A stretch of DNA of 64,000 nt. Source: Massilia sp. NR 4-1. Lineage in GTDB: Bacteria > Pseudomonadota > Gammaproteobacteria > Burkholderiales > Burkholderiaceae_D. This document shows, one piece after another, positions 8,501-16,293 of this stretch (position 1 is the first letter of the stretch; every line of letters begins with the position of its first letter). The position numbers and the translations under genes were made by a program. The DNA lies in contig NZ_CP012201.1 of NCBI RefSeq assembly GCF_001191005.1, forward strand, positions 3,906,001 through 3,970,000. The letters run 5' to 3'. The notes beneath the pieces are model-generated. The model did not search any database. It had not been told where the DNA came from and saw only the letters and a program-made list of their open reading frames with translations.

Positions 8501-9551
8501 TCTTCGACAGATTGTGGTCGATGCGCGTGACTTCCAGCCAGTCGCCGTTCGGATCGACCATACGCCAGGACGCCAGATTATCCAGCGCCGTGCCCCACAG
8601 CACGGCCTTCTTGCCGCCCGCGTTCATGGCGATATTGCCGCCGATGCAGGAGGCGTGGGCCGAAGTCGGGTCGACGGCGAACACGAAGCCCGCCTTCTCG
8701 GCCGCTTCCGACACCTTGTTGGTGATCACGCCCGCTTCGGAGTAAATAGTCGCGTATTCGCGCTCCAGGCCGGGCAAGACCTTCATTTCCACGGCGCCCA
8801 GGGTCAGCAGCTTTTCGGTATTGATGACGGCCGACAGCGGCGTCAGGGGAATCGCGCCGCCGGTATAGCCGGTGCCGCCGCCGCGCGGGATGATGGTCAG
8901 TCCCAGCTCGATACAGCCTTTCACCAGACCGGCCATTTCCTCTTCGCTGTCCGGGGTCAGCACCACGAAGGGATATTCCACGCGCCAGTCGGTGGCGTCG
9001 GTCACGTGCGAGATGCGCTTCATGCCGTCGAAGCAGATATTGTGCTTCTCGGTATAGCGGCCCAGCACCTTGTTGGCGCGCTTGCGCAGGTCGTACATGC
9101 GGCCGAATTCCTCGCCGAAATCGGCGACCGCCTTGCTGGCCGCCTTCAGCAGCTTTTCCACATTGCCGCTGCGCTGGGCGGCATCGCCATCGGCCTCGGT
9201 GGCGTCCACCGTCAGGCGGCGCTTGTCGACTTCGGCCAGGCGGTGGTGCAGCGCATCGATCAGTTTGGCGCGGCGCTTCGGGTTGTCCAGCAAATCGTCC
9301 TGCAGATAGGGATTGCGGCGCACCACCCAGATATCGCCCAGCACCTCGTACAGCATGCGCGCGGAACGGCCGGTCTGGCGCGCCCCGCGCAGCTCGTCGA
9401 GCAGGCGCCAGGACTCTTCCCCTAACAGCCTTATGACGATTTCGCGGTCGGAAAACGAGGTGTAGTTATAGGGGATTTCACGCAGGCGCGTGTGGGCGTG
9501 CCCGTCGGGCGTTTCTGCAAGCAAGGCCTGGATTTGTGCTGGTGCGTTCAT
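5541..9551 (-). CDS. Large FAD-binding / 4Fe-4S / CCG-domain oxidoreductase (DUF3683 type)
   Basis: 1336 residues in one chain. Order: an N-terminal DUF3683-like region (about 1-180); a PCMH-type FAD domain with the loop PRGGGTGYTGGAIPL at 222-236; an FAD-oxidase C-terminal region to about 850 including HMHAGDGNVHTNLPV and GEHGIG; two 4Fe-4S ferredoxin motifs CLRCGKCKPVC (about 866) and CTVCHKCVTPCP (about 929); then two CCG domains with CCGYPQRGSG (about 1112) and CCGESGTLAV (about 1235). This is a GlcD-like flavoprotein fused to a GlcF/GlpC-like Fe-S subunit, so it probably oxidises a 2-hydroxyacid such as D-lactate or glycolate and passes electrons to quinone. The exact substrate is inferred. 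Confidence 0.9.
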   Translation of the reverse strand: MNAPAQIQALLAETPDGHAHTRLREIPYNYTSFSDREIVIRLLGEESWRLLDELRGARQTGRSARMLYEVLGDIWVVRRNPYLQDDLLDNPKRRAKLIDALHHRLAEVDKRRLTVDATEADGDAAQRSGNVEKLLKAASKAVADFGEEFGRMYDLRKRANKVLGRYTEKHNICFDGMKRISHVTDATDWRVEYPFVVLTPDSEEEMAGLVKGCIELGLTIIPRGGGTGYTGGAIPLTPLSAVINTEKLLTLGAVEMKVLPGLEREYATIYSEAGVITNKVSEAAEKAGFVFAVDPTSAHASCIGGNIAMNAGGKKAVLWGTALDNLASWRMVDPNGDWLEVTRIDHNLSKIHDTPMARFRLEWTHPNGKGEAKGAPFKTEILEIEGRRFRKEGLGKDVTDKFLAGLPGIQKEGCDGLITSARWILHKMPKHTRTVCLEFFGQARDAIPSIVEIKDYLDGLPAQGEQFATLRLAGLEHLDERYLRAVGYATKSKRGVLPKMALFGDIVGDDENAVATAASEVIRLANTRVGEGFVAVSPEARKKFWLDRARTAAIAKHTNAFKINEDVVIPLNRMGEYTDGIERINIELSIKNKLQLADALREFFAAGNLPVGKSDDASDDKVGDAEMLGDRPQQAAALLEQVRERWTYTLENLDLPLAQARHKLQELGLQELAPAFDERLQRQPQATLFDVVQDRTIRISWKQEIRAPFRQIFNGAAYKLILDEATAAHQRILRGRVFVALHMHAGDGNVHTNLPVNSDHYEMLQDAHKAVARIMKLARSLNGVISGEHGIGITKLEFLTEEEIGDFRAYKQRVDPEGRFNKGKLLNLPGMDADLSNAYTPSFGLMGHESLIMQQSDIGAIANSVKDCLRCGKCKPVCSTHVPRANLLYSPRDKILATSALIEAFLYEEQTRRGISIRHWEEFEDVADHCTVCHKCVTPCPVNIDFGDVSMNMRNLLRKMDKRSFNPGKRASMFFLNATDPATINATREVMIGWGYKAQRLGHEVFKKVARSQTKAPPPTVGKPPVREQVIHFINKKMPGNLPKKSARALLDIEDNKMIPIIRDPQKTNANTEAVFYFPGCGSERLFSQVGLATQAMLWEVGVQTVLPPGYLCCGYPQRGSGEYDKAEKMMTDNRVLFHRMANTLNYLDIKTVLVSCGTCYDQLATYEFEKIFPGCRIMDIHEYLLEKGVKLEGVTGTRYMYHDPCHTPMKMQDPLKTVNSLVSTVDNVKIEKNDRCCGESGTLAVSRPDISTQVRFRKEEEMVKGADKLRQGFDGDVKILTSCPSCLQGLSRYNDDSGTTADYIVVEIAKHLLGENWLPDYVKRANDGGIERVLV

Positions 9552-9771
9552 TATGCGTGGACTAGTGTGGCTGACGCTAAGAAAACCATTCTATCGTATT
9601 GCGCCGCACAAGATCCTAACAGCCCCAAGGCGCCACAGGGTTCCGTTAACGTCAGTTTGCCGAAATTAATTTGAAAAATGTGGCATTTAGCGCACGTTTA
9701 TTGCATTCCGACGACTTTGACCATGGATTATTTATGCGATTCAGCCGGATGCAAAATTGCGTTTGCAGCAT
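9552..9771. other. Intergenic region upstream of the FAD oxidoreductase
   Basis: 220 bp between the start of the large oxidoreductase (leftward) and the end of the YqaA-like gene. It must carry the oxidoreductase promoter. It is AT-richer than its neighbours, but I cannot pick a clear -35/-10 pair, and I see no RNA gene or repeat. Confidence 0.5.
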
Positions 9772-10266
9772 TCAGCCTCCCAGCACGTGCGCCACGGAGC
9801 GCCAGAAGCCGTCCGGCACATACAGCAGCAGGGTCGTCATGGTCAGATAGCGCGCCAGCTTGCCGATGGCCATATACATGATCGCGGGCCAGAACGGCAG
9901 CTTGAGCCAGCCGCCCAGGGTGCACAGGGGGTCGCCGATGCCGGGCAGCCAGGACAGCAGCATGGTCTTGGCGCCGTAGCGCGCCAGCCAGCCGAACCAG
10001 CGGCTCTCGCGTTCCTTGGCGAAGGCCGACTTGGCGGTATAGCCCATCCAGTAATCGACCGCGCCGCCCAGGGTATTGCCCACGGTGGCGACGGCGATGG
10101 CGGGCCAGAACATGGCGCCATTGGCCTTGACCACGGCGAAGACGGCCGGCTCGGAACCGAGCGGCACCAGCGTGGCGGACACGAAACTGATGAGAAAGAC
10201 CGAGGTCAGGCCCACTTCCGGCGCGGCCAGCAGGGCCAGCAGCCAGGCAATTGCGGATTCGATCAT
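9772..10266 (-). CDS. YqaA-type small DedA/VTT-domain membrane protein
   Basis: 164 residues with four or five hydrophobic segments. The motif PLGSEPAVFAVVKAN near residue 36, then VGNTLGGAVDYWMGY and LLSWLPGIGDPLCTLGGWL, match the YqaA branch of the DedA (SNARE-associated) family. Related DedA proteins act in phospholipid scrambling or proton-motive-force homeostasis; this short branch has no proven substrate. It is divergent from ilvA, with the two starts 184 bp apart. Confidence 0.88.
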   Translation of the reverse strand: MIESAIAWLLALLAAPEVGLTSVFLISFVSATLVPLGSEPAVFAVVKANGAMFWPAIAVATVGNTLGGAVDYWMGYTAKSAFAKERESRWFGWLARYGAKTMLLSWLPGIGDPLCTLGGWLKLPFWPAIMYMAIGKLARYLTMTTLLLYVPDGFWRSVAHVLGG

Positions 10267-10297
10267 GAAGATTTGGAGAATGGCTCAGGCTGTCCAT

Positions 10298-10303
10298 TAT
10301 AAT
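10298..10303 (+). promoter_or_regulatory. Probable -10 element upstream of ilvA
   Basis: A perfect TATAAT on the plus strand about 147 bp before the ilvA start. The nearest -35 candidate is TTGGAG with a long 19-bp spacer, so the promoter is not ideal. If used, it gives a leader of roughly 140 nt that contains a GC-rich hairpin-prone stretch (CCGGCGC...GCGCGCCGG, about 10337-10361). Confidence 0.4.
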
Positions 10304-10450
10304 GAGTCGCACCAAGCACATCGCACGACAGAGTCCGGCGCCAGCATACCCGCGCGCGCCGGCGTGCAGCCTCCCCTCGGTTACCCGCCGTTGAAAAGCA
10401 AGTCTTTGCACCCGCCAGCCTCCCTGGCCCGACTTTTTTGTTTGCAGACT

Positions 10451-11983
10451 ATGACTATCGACTACCTGAAGAAAATCCTGACCGCCCGCGTCTACGACGT
10501 GGCCCAAGAAACTCCGCTGGAACTGGCGCCGACCCTGTCGCAGCGCTATCAGAACCGAATTTATTTCAAGCGCGAGGACATGCAGGACGTGTTCAGCTTC
10601 AAGGTGCGCGGCGCGTACAACAAGATGGCCCATCTGAGCGAAGCGCAGCTGAAACGCGGCGTCATTTGCGCCTCGGCCGGCAACCACGCCCAGGGCGTGG
10701 CGCTGTCGGCGGCGCGCATGGGCTGCCCGGCCGTGATCGTGATGCCGGCCACCACGCCGCTGCTGAAGATCGAGGCGGTGCGCGCGCGCGGCGGCGCCCA
10801 TGTGGAAGTGGTGCTGCACGGCGAATCGTATACCGATGCCTACAACCATGCGCTGACGCTGGAAAGAGAACAGAAGCTGACCTTCGTCCACCCCTTCGAC
10901 GATCCCGACGTGATCGCCGGCCAGGGCACGATCGCGATGGAAATCCTGCGTCAGCATGCCGGGCCGATCCACGCCATCTTCGTGCCCATCGGCGGCGGCG
11001 GCATCATCGCCGGCATCGCCGCCTATGTGAAGCAGATCCGCCCCGATATCAAGATCATCGGCGTGCAGCCCCTGGATTCTGACGCCATGGCGCGCAGCCT
11101 GAAAGCGGGCGAGCGCCTGACCCTGCCCGATGTCGGTCTGTTCGCCGACGGCACCGCCGTGCGCCTGGTGGGCGAGGAAACCTTCCGTATCGCGCAGCAG
11201 TATGTGGACGATGTGATCCTGGTCGATACGGACGCCATCTGCGCCGCCATCAAGGACGTGTTCATGGACACGCGCTCGATCCTGGAGCCGTCCGGCGCGC
11301 TGGCCGTGGCCGGCGCCAAGGCCTATATCGAACGCGCGGAGCTGAGCAAGGACCCGATCCTGCACCAGACCCTGATCACCGTGGCCAGCGGCGCCAACAT
11401 GAATTTCGACCGCCTGCGCTTTGTCGCCGAACGCGCCGAGCTGGGCGAGTCGCGCGAAGCGGTGTTCGCCGTCACCCTGCCCGAACAGCGCGGCAGTTTC
11501 AAGCGCTTCTGCTCCCTGGTCGGGCCGCGCAATGTGACCGAGTTCAATTACCGCATCAGCGACCAGGACCAGGCCCACGTGTTTGTCGGCGTGCAGATAG
11601 CCGACCGCAACGAGTCGAGCGCCCTGGCGCGCCGCTTCGAGGACAGCCAGTTCAAGACGCTCGACCTGACCCACGACGAGCTGGCCAAGGCCCACTTGCG
11701 CCATTTAGTGGGCGGCAAAAGCGCGCTGGCCAAGGACGAGCTGCTGTACCGCTTCGAGTTCCCCGAACGCCCCGGCGCGCTGATGCGCTTCCTCGACAGC
11801 ATGGCGCCGAACTGGAATATCTCGCTGTGCCACTACCGCTCGCAAGGCGGCGATGTCGGCCGCATCCTGATCGGCCTGCAAGTACCGCCCGACGAGATGG
11901 GCGAGTTCCACAAATTCCTCGCCACCCTCGGCTACCGCTACTGGGACGAAACCCAGAACCCGGTCTACAAGCTCTTCCTCTAA
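10451..11983 (+). CDS. ilvA: Biosynthetic threonine ammonia-lyase
   Basis: 510 residues from the ATG at 10451 (MTIDYLKKILTARVYD); the longer open frame upstream is not typical. The PLP domain is complete: FKVRGAYNKM with the Schiff-base lysine, SAGNHAQGVAL, and the phosphate-binding PIGGGGIIAG loop. The last 180 residues hold two ACT-like regulatory repeats (FAVTLPEQRGSFKRFC and YRFEFPERPGALMRFL). The two-repeat form indicates the isoleucine-sensitive biosynthetic enzyme that converts threonine to 2-oxobutanoate. No strong Shine-Dalgarno sequence precedes the ATG. Confidence 0.97.
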   Translation: MTIDYLKKILTARVYDVAQETPLELAPTLSQRYQNRIYFKREDMQDVFSFKVRGAYNKMAHLSEAQLKRGVICASAGNHAQGVALSAARMGCPAVIVMPATTPLLKIEAVRARGGAHVEVVLHGESYTDAYNHALTLEREQKLTFVHPFDDPDVIAGQGTIAMEILRQHAGPIHAIFVPIGGGGIIAGIAAYVKQIRPDIKIIGVQPLDSDAMARSLKAGERLTLPDVGLFADGTAVRLVGEETFRIAQQYVDDVILVDTDAICAAIKDVFMDTRSILEPSGALAVAGAKAYIERAELSKDPILHQTLITVASGANMNFDRLRFVAERAELGESREAVFAVTLPEQRGSFKRFCSLVGPRNVTEFNYRISDQDQAHVFVGVQIADRNESSALARRFEDSQFKTLDLTHDELAKAHLRHLVGGKSALAKDELLYRFEFPERPGALMRFLDSMAPNWNISLCHYRSQGGDVGRILIGLQVPPDEMGEFHKFLATLGYRYWDETQNPVYKLFL

Positions 11984-11997
11984 ACCCTCACCTAACT

Positions 11998-12052
11998 GTC
12001 CAGCCCGTGTCCGGTTATGGGGCCAGACCCCAAAACCGGACACGGACTGGAC
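11998..12052. repeat. Long inverted repeat after ilvA
   Basis: A 55-bp imperfect palindrome. The arms GTCCAG-CC-CGTGTCCGGTT and AACCGGACACGGACTGGAC flank ATGGGGCCAGACCCCAAA, whose centre GGGGCCAGACCCC can itself pair. It could form a strong hairpin on either strand. No T-run follows directly, so it is not a textbook terminator. I know similar 'CCGGACACGG / GGGGTCTGACCCC' palindromes as dispersed elements in Oxalobacteraceae, but no second copy is visible in this window. Confidence 0.7.
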
Positions 12053-12135
12053 TTATAGGCGGCGGCAGGCCAGCCGGCGGCGGGGGCGCTTTTGCGTTAA
12101 CATGGAGGGCTGTCTGATTTACTTTGAGCACCGCC

Positions 12136-12969
12136 ATGACCAATACCGCCGATCAATCTCCGCTGGGCAAGAATTCCGCTTACCGCACCGACTATGCGCC
12201 GGAGCTGCTGTTTCCCATTCCGCGCCAGGGCAAGCGCGATGAGCTGGGCCTGCAAGGCACCCTGCCCTTCTTCGGCGTCGATCTGTGGAATGCCTATGAG
12301 CTGTCGTGGCTGAATATGCGCGGCAAGCCGCAGGTGGCCGTGGCGCGCATCACAGTGCCGGCCGATTCGCCGAATATCATCGAATCGAAATCGTTCAAGC
12401 TCTACCTGAATTCCTTCAACCAGACCCGCCTGGCCGGACCGGAGGCGCTCAAGATCCTGCTGCAGCAGGATTTATCGGCCGCCGCCGGCGCCAGCGTGCA
12501 GGTCAGCCTGACCATGCAGGAGGAATTCGGCAGCCTGCAGATGGGTGAACTGTCGGGCCTGCTGCTCGACCGCCTGGATATCGAGATCGACAACTACGCG
12601 CCGCAGCCGGAAGTTCTTAAAGCCGATTTCGACGAGCAGCCGGTGGAGGAAGTGCTGGTCTCGCACCTGCTGAAATCGAACTGCCTGGTCACGGGCCAGC
12701 CCGACTGGGGCAGCGTGCAGATCAGCTATGCTGGCCCGCAAATCGATCAGGAAAGCCTATTGAGATACTTGATCGGCTTCCGCGAACACAATGAATTCCA
12801 CGAGCAATGCGTGGAGCGCATCTTCACCGACATCCTGCGCCACTGCCGGCCGCAACAGCTGACCGTGTATGCGCGCTATACCCGGCGCGGCGGCCTGGAC
12901 ATCAATCCCTGGCGCAGCAACCACAGCGGTGCGCGCCTGCCGTCCAATCTGCGCAACGCGCGCCAGTAA
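12136..12969 (+). CDS. queF: NADPH-dependent preQ0 reductase (7-cyano-7-deazaguanine reductase)
   Basis: 277 residues from the ATG at 12136 (MTNTADQSPLG); a TTG 12 bp earlier is less likely. It is the long two-domain QueF form. The first half carries ESKSFKLYLNSFNQT; the second carries the nucleophilic cysteine in LKSNCLVTGQPDWGSV and the acidic EFHEQCVERI block. The enzyme reduces the nitrile of preQ0 to preQ1 on the queuosine tRNA pathway. Followed directly by a strong terminator. Confidence 0.96.
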   Translation: MTNTADQSPLGKNSAYRTDYAPELLFPIPRQGKRDELGLQGTLPFFGVDLWNAYELSWLNMRGKPQVAVARITVPADSPNIIESKSFKLYLNSFNQTRLAGPEALKILLQQDLSAAAGASVQVSLTMQEEFGSLQMGELSGLLLDRLDIEIDNYAPQPEVLKADFDEQPVEEVLVSHLLKSNCLVTGQPDWGSVQISYAGPQIDQESLLRYLIGFREHNEFHEQCVERIFTDILRHCRPQQLTVYARYTRRGGLDINPWRSNHSGARLPSNLRNARQ

Positions 12970-12977
12970 GCGGCCAC

Positions 12978-13017
12978 GAGGATTGTTGATTGCAATCAAC
13001 AATCCTCGGCATTTTTT
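12978..13017 (+). terminator. Rho-independent terminator after queF
   Basis: A perfect 30-bp palindrome (12978-13007, arms GAGGATTGTTGATTG and CAATCAACAATCCTC) followed by GGCATTTTTT. It ends the queF transcript 9 bp after the stop codon. Confidence 0.85.
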
Positions 13018-13322
13018 ACAATGTGGTGAAACATTTCAGCGGGTTTTGTCTTACAATCAGTTAAGAACTGTTGTGGAATTACCCACGGCGAAAGCGCGTC
13101 CCCACAGGCAAAAAGCTGGCATTTTGCCGGAAACCTGCGCGTGAATTGCCAAGACGGCTGCCAGTATTTTTTAAATAACGCTTTGGCCTGCCTCAGGCGG
13201 ACTGAAGCGGAATGCGGAGGCCAGCCAGGCGCTAGCGATTTCATGTTACAGGCCGCACAAACAGGCCTATAATTCTGTGCTCGCAAGCCACCTTTGTGCG
13301 CCGCACCATTTCACGTCGCGTT
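13018..13322. other. Intergenic region before ptsN
   Basis: About 305 bp without a gene between the queF terminator and ptsN. It holds a small hairpin (GGCAAAA...TTTTGCC, 13107-13128) and, near its right end, the ptsN promoter. I see no small open frame with a ribosome site and no RNA gene. Confidence 0.6.
13245..13273 (+). promoter_or_regulatory. Sigma70-type promoter for ptsN-hprK
   Basis: GTTACA (13245-13250), a 17-bp spacer, then a perfect TATAAT (13268-13273). It lies 50 bp before the ptsN start. The -35 matches consensus at four of six positions and the spacing is ideal. Confidence 0.6.
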
Positions 13323-13805
13323 ATGAATAATCTGAGCAAAATCCTGTCGCTAGAGAATGTCCAGTTGGATCTGGAGGTCTCGAGCAAAAAGCGCGCTTTT
13401 GAGCAAGCCGGTCTGATTTTTGAAAACAACTGCGGCATCGCCCGCTCCACCGTGTCCGACAACCTGTTCGCGCGCGAGCGCCTCGGGTCGACCGGCCTGG
13501 GCCATGGCGTCGCCGTGCCGCACGGCCGCATCAAGGGATCGAAAAGCCTGAAAACGCCGCTGGCCGCCTTCGTGCGCCTGGCCGAGCCGATCCCCTTCGA
13601 GTCGCCGGACGGCAAGCCCGTCAACCTGCTGTTCTTCCTGCTGATTCCCGACCATGTGACCCAGCAGCACCTGGAAATCCTGTCGGAGATCGCCGAAATG
13701 TTCTCCGACGACGCTTTCCGCACCGCTTTGTCGACCGACACCGATCCGCGCTCGGTACACAGCCGCATTGTGAATTGGCAACCCAGTTTGCAGGCGGCGG
13801 GTTAA
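13323..13805 (+). CDS. ptsN: PTS IIA-like nitrogen-regulatory protein PtsN
   Basis: 160 residues from the ATG at 13323 (MNNLSKILSLENV). A single EIIA-Ntr domain; the phosphorylated histidine is H67 in LGHGVAVPHGRIKG. PtsN takes phosphate from NPr and controls potassium transport, sigma-54 genes and other targets in proteobacteria. Normally found next to rpoN and hpf; here it starts a plus-strand set ptsN-hprK-rapZ, while rpoN-hpf lie about 4 kb away on the opposite strand. hprK follows after 34 bp. Confidence 0.96.
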   Translation: MNNLSKILSLENVQLDLEVSSKKRAFEQAGLIFENNCGIARSTVSDNLFARERLGSTGLGHGVAVPHGRIKGSKSLKTPLAAFVRLAEPIPFESPDGKPVNLLFFLLIPDHVTQQHLEILSEIAEMFSDDAFRTALSTDTDPRSVHSRIVNWQPSLQAAG

Positions 13806-13839
13806 ACTCAACCGACACCACTTTCCGCAAAGAAAACCC

Positions 13840-14775
13840 ATGCTGCAAACCCCGCTGACGATACAAAGGCTGTACGACGATAACCGCGAGACTTTGCAGC
13901 TGGGATGGTTCGCCGGCTTTCCCGGCGGCGAGCGCCTGATCTCGGGCGATGTGGCATCGGCGGCCGACCAGGTCGGCCACTTGAATACGATTCACCCGGG
14001 CCGCATCCAGGTCTTCGGCCATCAGGAAATCAATTACTACCAGCGCCTGAAATCGCTGACGCGCGCCCATGTGATCGGCGAGCTGATCGCGGGCGGCCCG
14101 CCGGCCCTGATCATTGCGCAAGGCCTGGAAACGCCGCCCGATATTCTCGCCATCTGCGACGAGAAAAACATTCCCCTGTTCTCCACGCCGCTGGCGGCGG
14201 CCCAGGTGATCGACTTCCTGCGCGTCTACCTGTCGAAGAAGCTGGCGCAGCGCGTCATCATGCACGGCGTGTTCATGGACGTGCTGGGCGTGGGCGTGCT
14301 GATTACCGGCGACTCGGGCCTGGGCAAGAGTGAGCTGGGGCTGGAGCTGATTTCGCGCAGCCACGGCCTGGTGGCCGACGACGCGGTGGAGTTTTCGCGC
14401 ATCGCGCCGAATATGATCGAGGGCCGCTGCCCGCCGCTGCTGCAAAACCTGCTGGAAGTGCGCGGCCTGGGCCTGCTCGACATCAAGGCCATCTTCGGCG
14501 AGACGGCGGTGCGGCGCAAGATGCGCCTGAAGCTGATCGTGCACCTGGTGCGCCGCTCGGCGCTGGAAGAGGAAGTGGAACGCCTGCCCTTCCAGTTCCC
14601 GACCGAGGACGTGCTGGGCCTGCCGATCCGCAAGGTCGTGATCCCGGTGGCGGCCGGCCGCAACATCGCGGTGCTGCTGGAAGCGGCCGTGCGCAACACC
14701 ATCCTGCAATTGCGCGGCATCGATACGCTGCAGGAATTCATGGAACGGCAGCGTCAAGCCATGAGCGGCGACTGA
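13840..14775 (+). CDS. hprK: HPr kinase/phosphorylase
   Basis: 311 residues. The Walker A loop GDSGLGKSELGLEL lies near residue 153, and the HprK signature EVRGLGLLDIKAIFG near 207. The N-terminal HPr-kinase domain (IQRLYDDNRETLQLGW) is intact. HprK phosphorylates and dephosphorylates Ser-46-type HPr; in betaproteobacteria it belongs to the regulatory PTS rather than sugar uptake. The last nine codons are duplicated 107 bp downstream, flanking a small insert (see the repeat entry), but the gene itself is complete. Confidence 0.96.
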   Translation: MLQTPLTIQRLYDDNRETLQLGWFAGFPGGERLISGDVASAADQVGHLNTIHPGRIQVFGHQEINYYQRLKSLTRAHVIGELIAGGPPALIIAQGLETPPDILAICDEKNIPLFSTPLAAAQVIDFLRVYLSKKLAQRVIMHGVFMDVLGVGVLITGDSGLGKSELGLELISRSHGLVADDAVEFSRIAPNMIEGRCPPLLQNLLEVRGLGLLDIKAIFGETAVRRKMRLKLIVHLVRRSALEEEVERLPFQFPTEDVLGLPIRKVVIPVAAGRNIAVLLEAAVRNTILQLRGIDTLQEFMERQRQAMSGD

Positions 14776-14882
14776 ATGCTGCCAAGGAGTGCGCCCTTGC
14801 AAGGGCGCACCGTTCCGCAGGCGCGCGGCGGTGCCGCACGAATCCCCTGCTCCACCAGCGTCAAGCCATGAGCGGTGATTGA
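14749..14882. repeat. Direct repeat of the hprK 3' end around a small palindromic insert
   Basis: The hprK end CAGCGTCAAGCCATGAGCGG (14749-14768, continuing to the stop at 14775) recurs at 14856-14875, continuing GTGATTGA to 14882. That is 25 of 27 bases identical over the full unit. Between them are 80 bp with no gene, including a perfect 22-bp palindrome GTGCGCCC...GGGCGCAC (14789-14810) and a second GC-rich inverted stretch. This looks like a short mobile palindromic element whose arrival duplicated 27 bp, or a slippage duplication. Confidence 0.75.
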
Positions 14883-14950
14883 TACATTTCCTACCTCCAT
14901 TAGCTCTTAAACGAAGGTAAAGCGCATACTTTTTCGGGTATCATGCCCGC

Positions 14951-15811
14951 ATGCGAATCGTCCTCATTACTGGTATCTCCGGCTCCGGCAAATCGGTAGC
15001 CCTGAACGTCCTCGAAGACACCGGCTACTACTGCGTGGATAACCTGCCGCCCGCCCTGCTGGCGAATCTGGTGGTCACGCTGAGTACGGAAGGCACGGAA
15101 GCGCTGGCCGTCGCGGTCGACGCGCGCAGCGCCGCTTCCCTGGCCAGCCTGCCCGGCGATATCGAGGCCTTGCGCTCCCTCGGCCATGATGTGCGCGTGA
15201 TGTTCCTCACGGCGAGCACGCATTCCCTGGTGGCGCGCTTCTCGGAAACGCGGCGCAGCCATCCGCTCTCGCACCAGCTGCGCCCCGGCGACAATCCCAA
15301 TGCGCGCCGCACCCTGATCGAATGCATCCTGGAGGAACGCGAGCGCCTGTCGGCCATCCAGCAGCTGGGCCATGTGATCGACACCTCGGAGCTGAGCGCC
15401 AACAAGCTGCGCGCCTGGGTCAAGGATCTGGTGCATAGCGAGCAGGCGCCGCTGACCCTGTTCTTCGAATCCTTCGCCTTCAAGCTGGGCGTGCCGCTCG
15501 ACGCCGACTTCGTGTTCGACGTGCGCGCCGTGCCGAATCCCTATTACGATCTGGCCCTGCGCCCGCTGACCGGACGCGATGCGCCGGTGATCGCCTTCCT
15601 CGACGCCCAGCCCAGCGCCGAGGAGATGTTCCAGGACATCCGCAACTTCATCGCCAAATGGCTGCCCTCGTTCAAGAAGGACAACCGCAGCTACCTGACC
15701 GTGGCCGTGGGCTGCACCGGCGGCCAGCACCGTTCGGTGTATATGGCCGAACGGCTGGCACGCCATTTCCAGGCCGGCGAGCAGGTGGTGCTGCGCCACC
15801 GCGAGCAGTAA
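14951..15811 (+). CDS. rapZ: RapZ, RNase adapter / P-loop nucleotide-binding protein
   Basis: 286 residues. The P-loop GISGSGKSVALNVLED starts near residue 7, the Walker B-like region is FLTASTHSLVARFSETRRSHPL, and the C-terminal domain has VAVGCTGGQHRSVYMAERLA, typical of RapZ (YvcJ/YhbJ). In enterics RapZ binds small RNAs and controls amino-sugar synthesis; its partner in betaproteobacteria is not established. Third gene of ptsN-hprK-rapZ, though 175 bp after hprK. Confidence 0.95.
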   Translation: MRIVLITGISGSGKSVALNVLEDTGYYCVDNLPPALLANLVVTLSTEGTEALAVAVDARSAASLASLPGDIEALRSLGHDVRVMFLTASTHSLVARFSETRRSHPLSHQLRPGDNPNARRTLIECILEERERLSAIQQLGHVIDTSELSANKLRAWVKDLVHSEQAPLTLFFESFAFKLGVPLDADFVFDVRAVPNPYYDLALRPLTGRDAPVIAFLDAQPSAEEMFQDIRNFIAKWLPSFKKDNRSYLTVAVGCTGGQHRSVYMAERLARHFQAGEQVVLRHREQ

Positions 15812-15817
15812 GCCTTT

Positions 15818-16192
15818 CTACTTCGACCAGTGCACGACCTCGATCTGATGCTGATCGGGGTCGAACACCATGGTGCCGTAGTACTTTTCATTGATGTCCG
15901 GCCGCAGGCCAGGTTCGCGCAGCTTGCTGGCGCCCAGTTCAATGGCCTTGCTGTAGAAGGCCTGTGCCGCTTCCTGCGACGGCGCCGTGATGGCGACGTG
16001 GGCGCGGTGGCCCACCAGCGCATCGCCGTTCTGCGCGGGATAAATGGCGAAACTCCAGTGGCCGTCAGCGCCGAAGATAAGCTGGCCAGCGTCCTGGTGC
16101 TGGATGCTGTAGCCCAGCGGCTCAAGGCAGGCGGTGTAGAAGGCCAGTGCGCGCGGCAGGTCGCGCGTGCCGATGGATACGTGGTCGATCAT
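15818..16192 (-). CDS. VOC-family (glyoxalase/bleomycin resistance-like) protein
   Basis: 124 residues, a single vicinal-oxygen-chelate unit. It starts MIDHVSIGTRDLPRALAFYT, the usual VOC opening with a metal-ligand histidine at position 4. Further possible ligands are H66 in the GHRAHVAITAP strand and the acidic end strand MVFDPDQHQIEVVHW. Substrate unknown. Convergent with rapZ with only 6 bp between the stops. Confidence 0.85.
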   Translation of the reverse strand: MIDHVSIGTRDLPRALAFYTACLEPLGYSIQHQDAGQLIFGADGHWSFAIYPAQNGDALVGHRAHVAITAPSQEAAQAFYSKAIELGASKLREPGLRPDINEKYYGTMVFDPDQHQIEVVHWSK

Positions 16193-16293
16193 GATGTTCC
16201 TCCCTTAAAAATGGTCAGAACATCATACTGAGCGCGGCAGAAACGTTTTCTTGAAAACGCCCGCCGCGACGCAACAATTTCTCTTAGCGCTCA

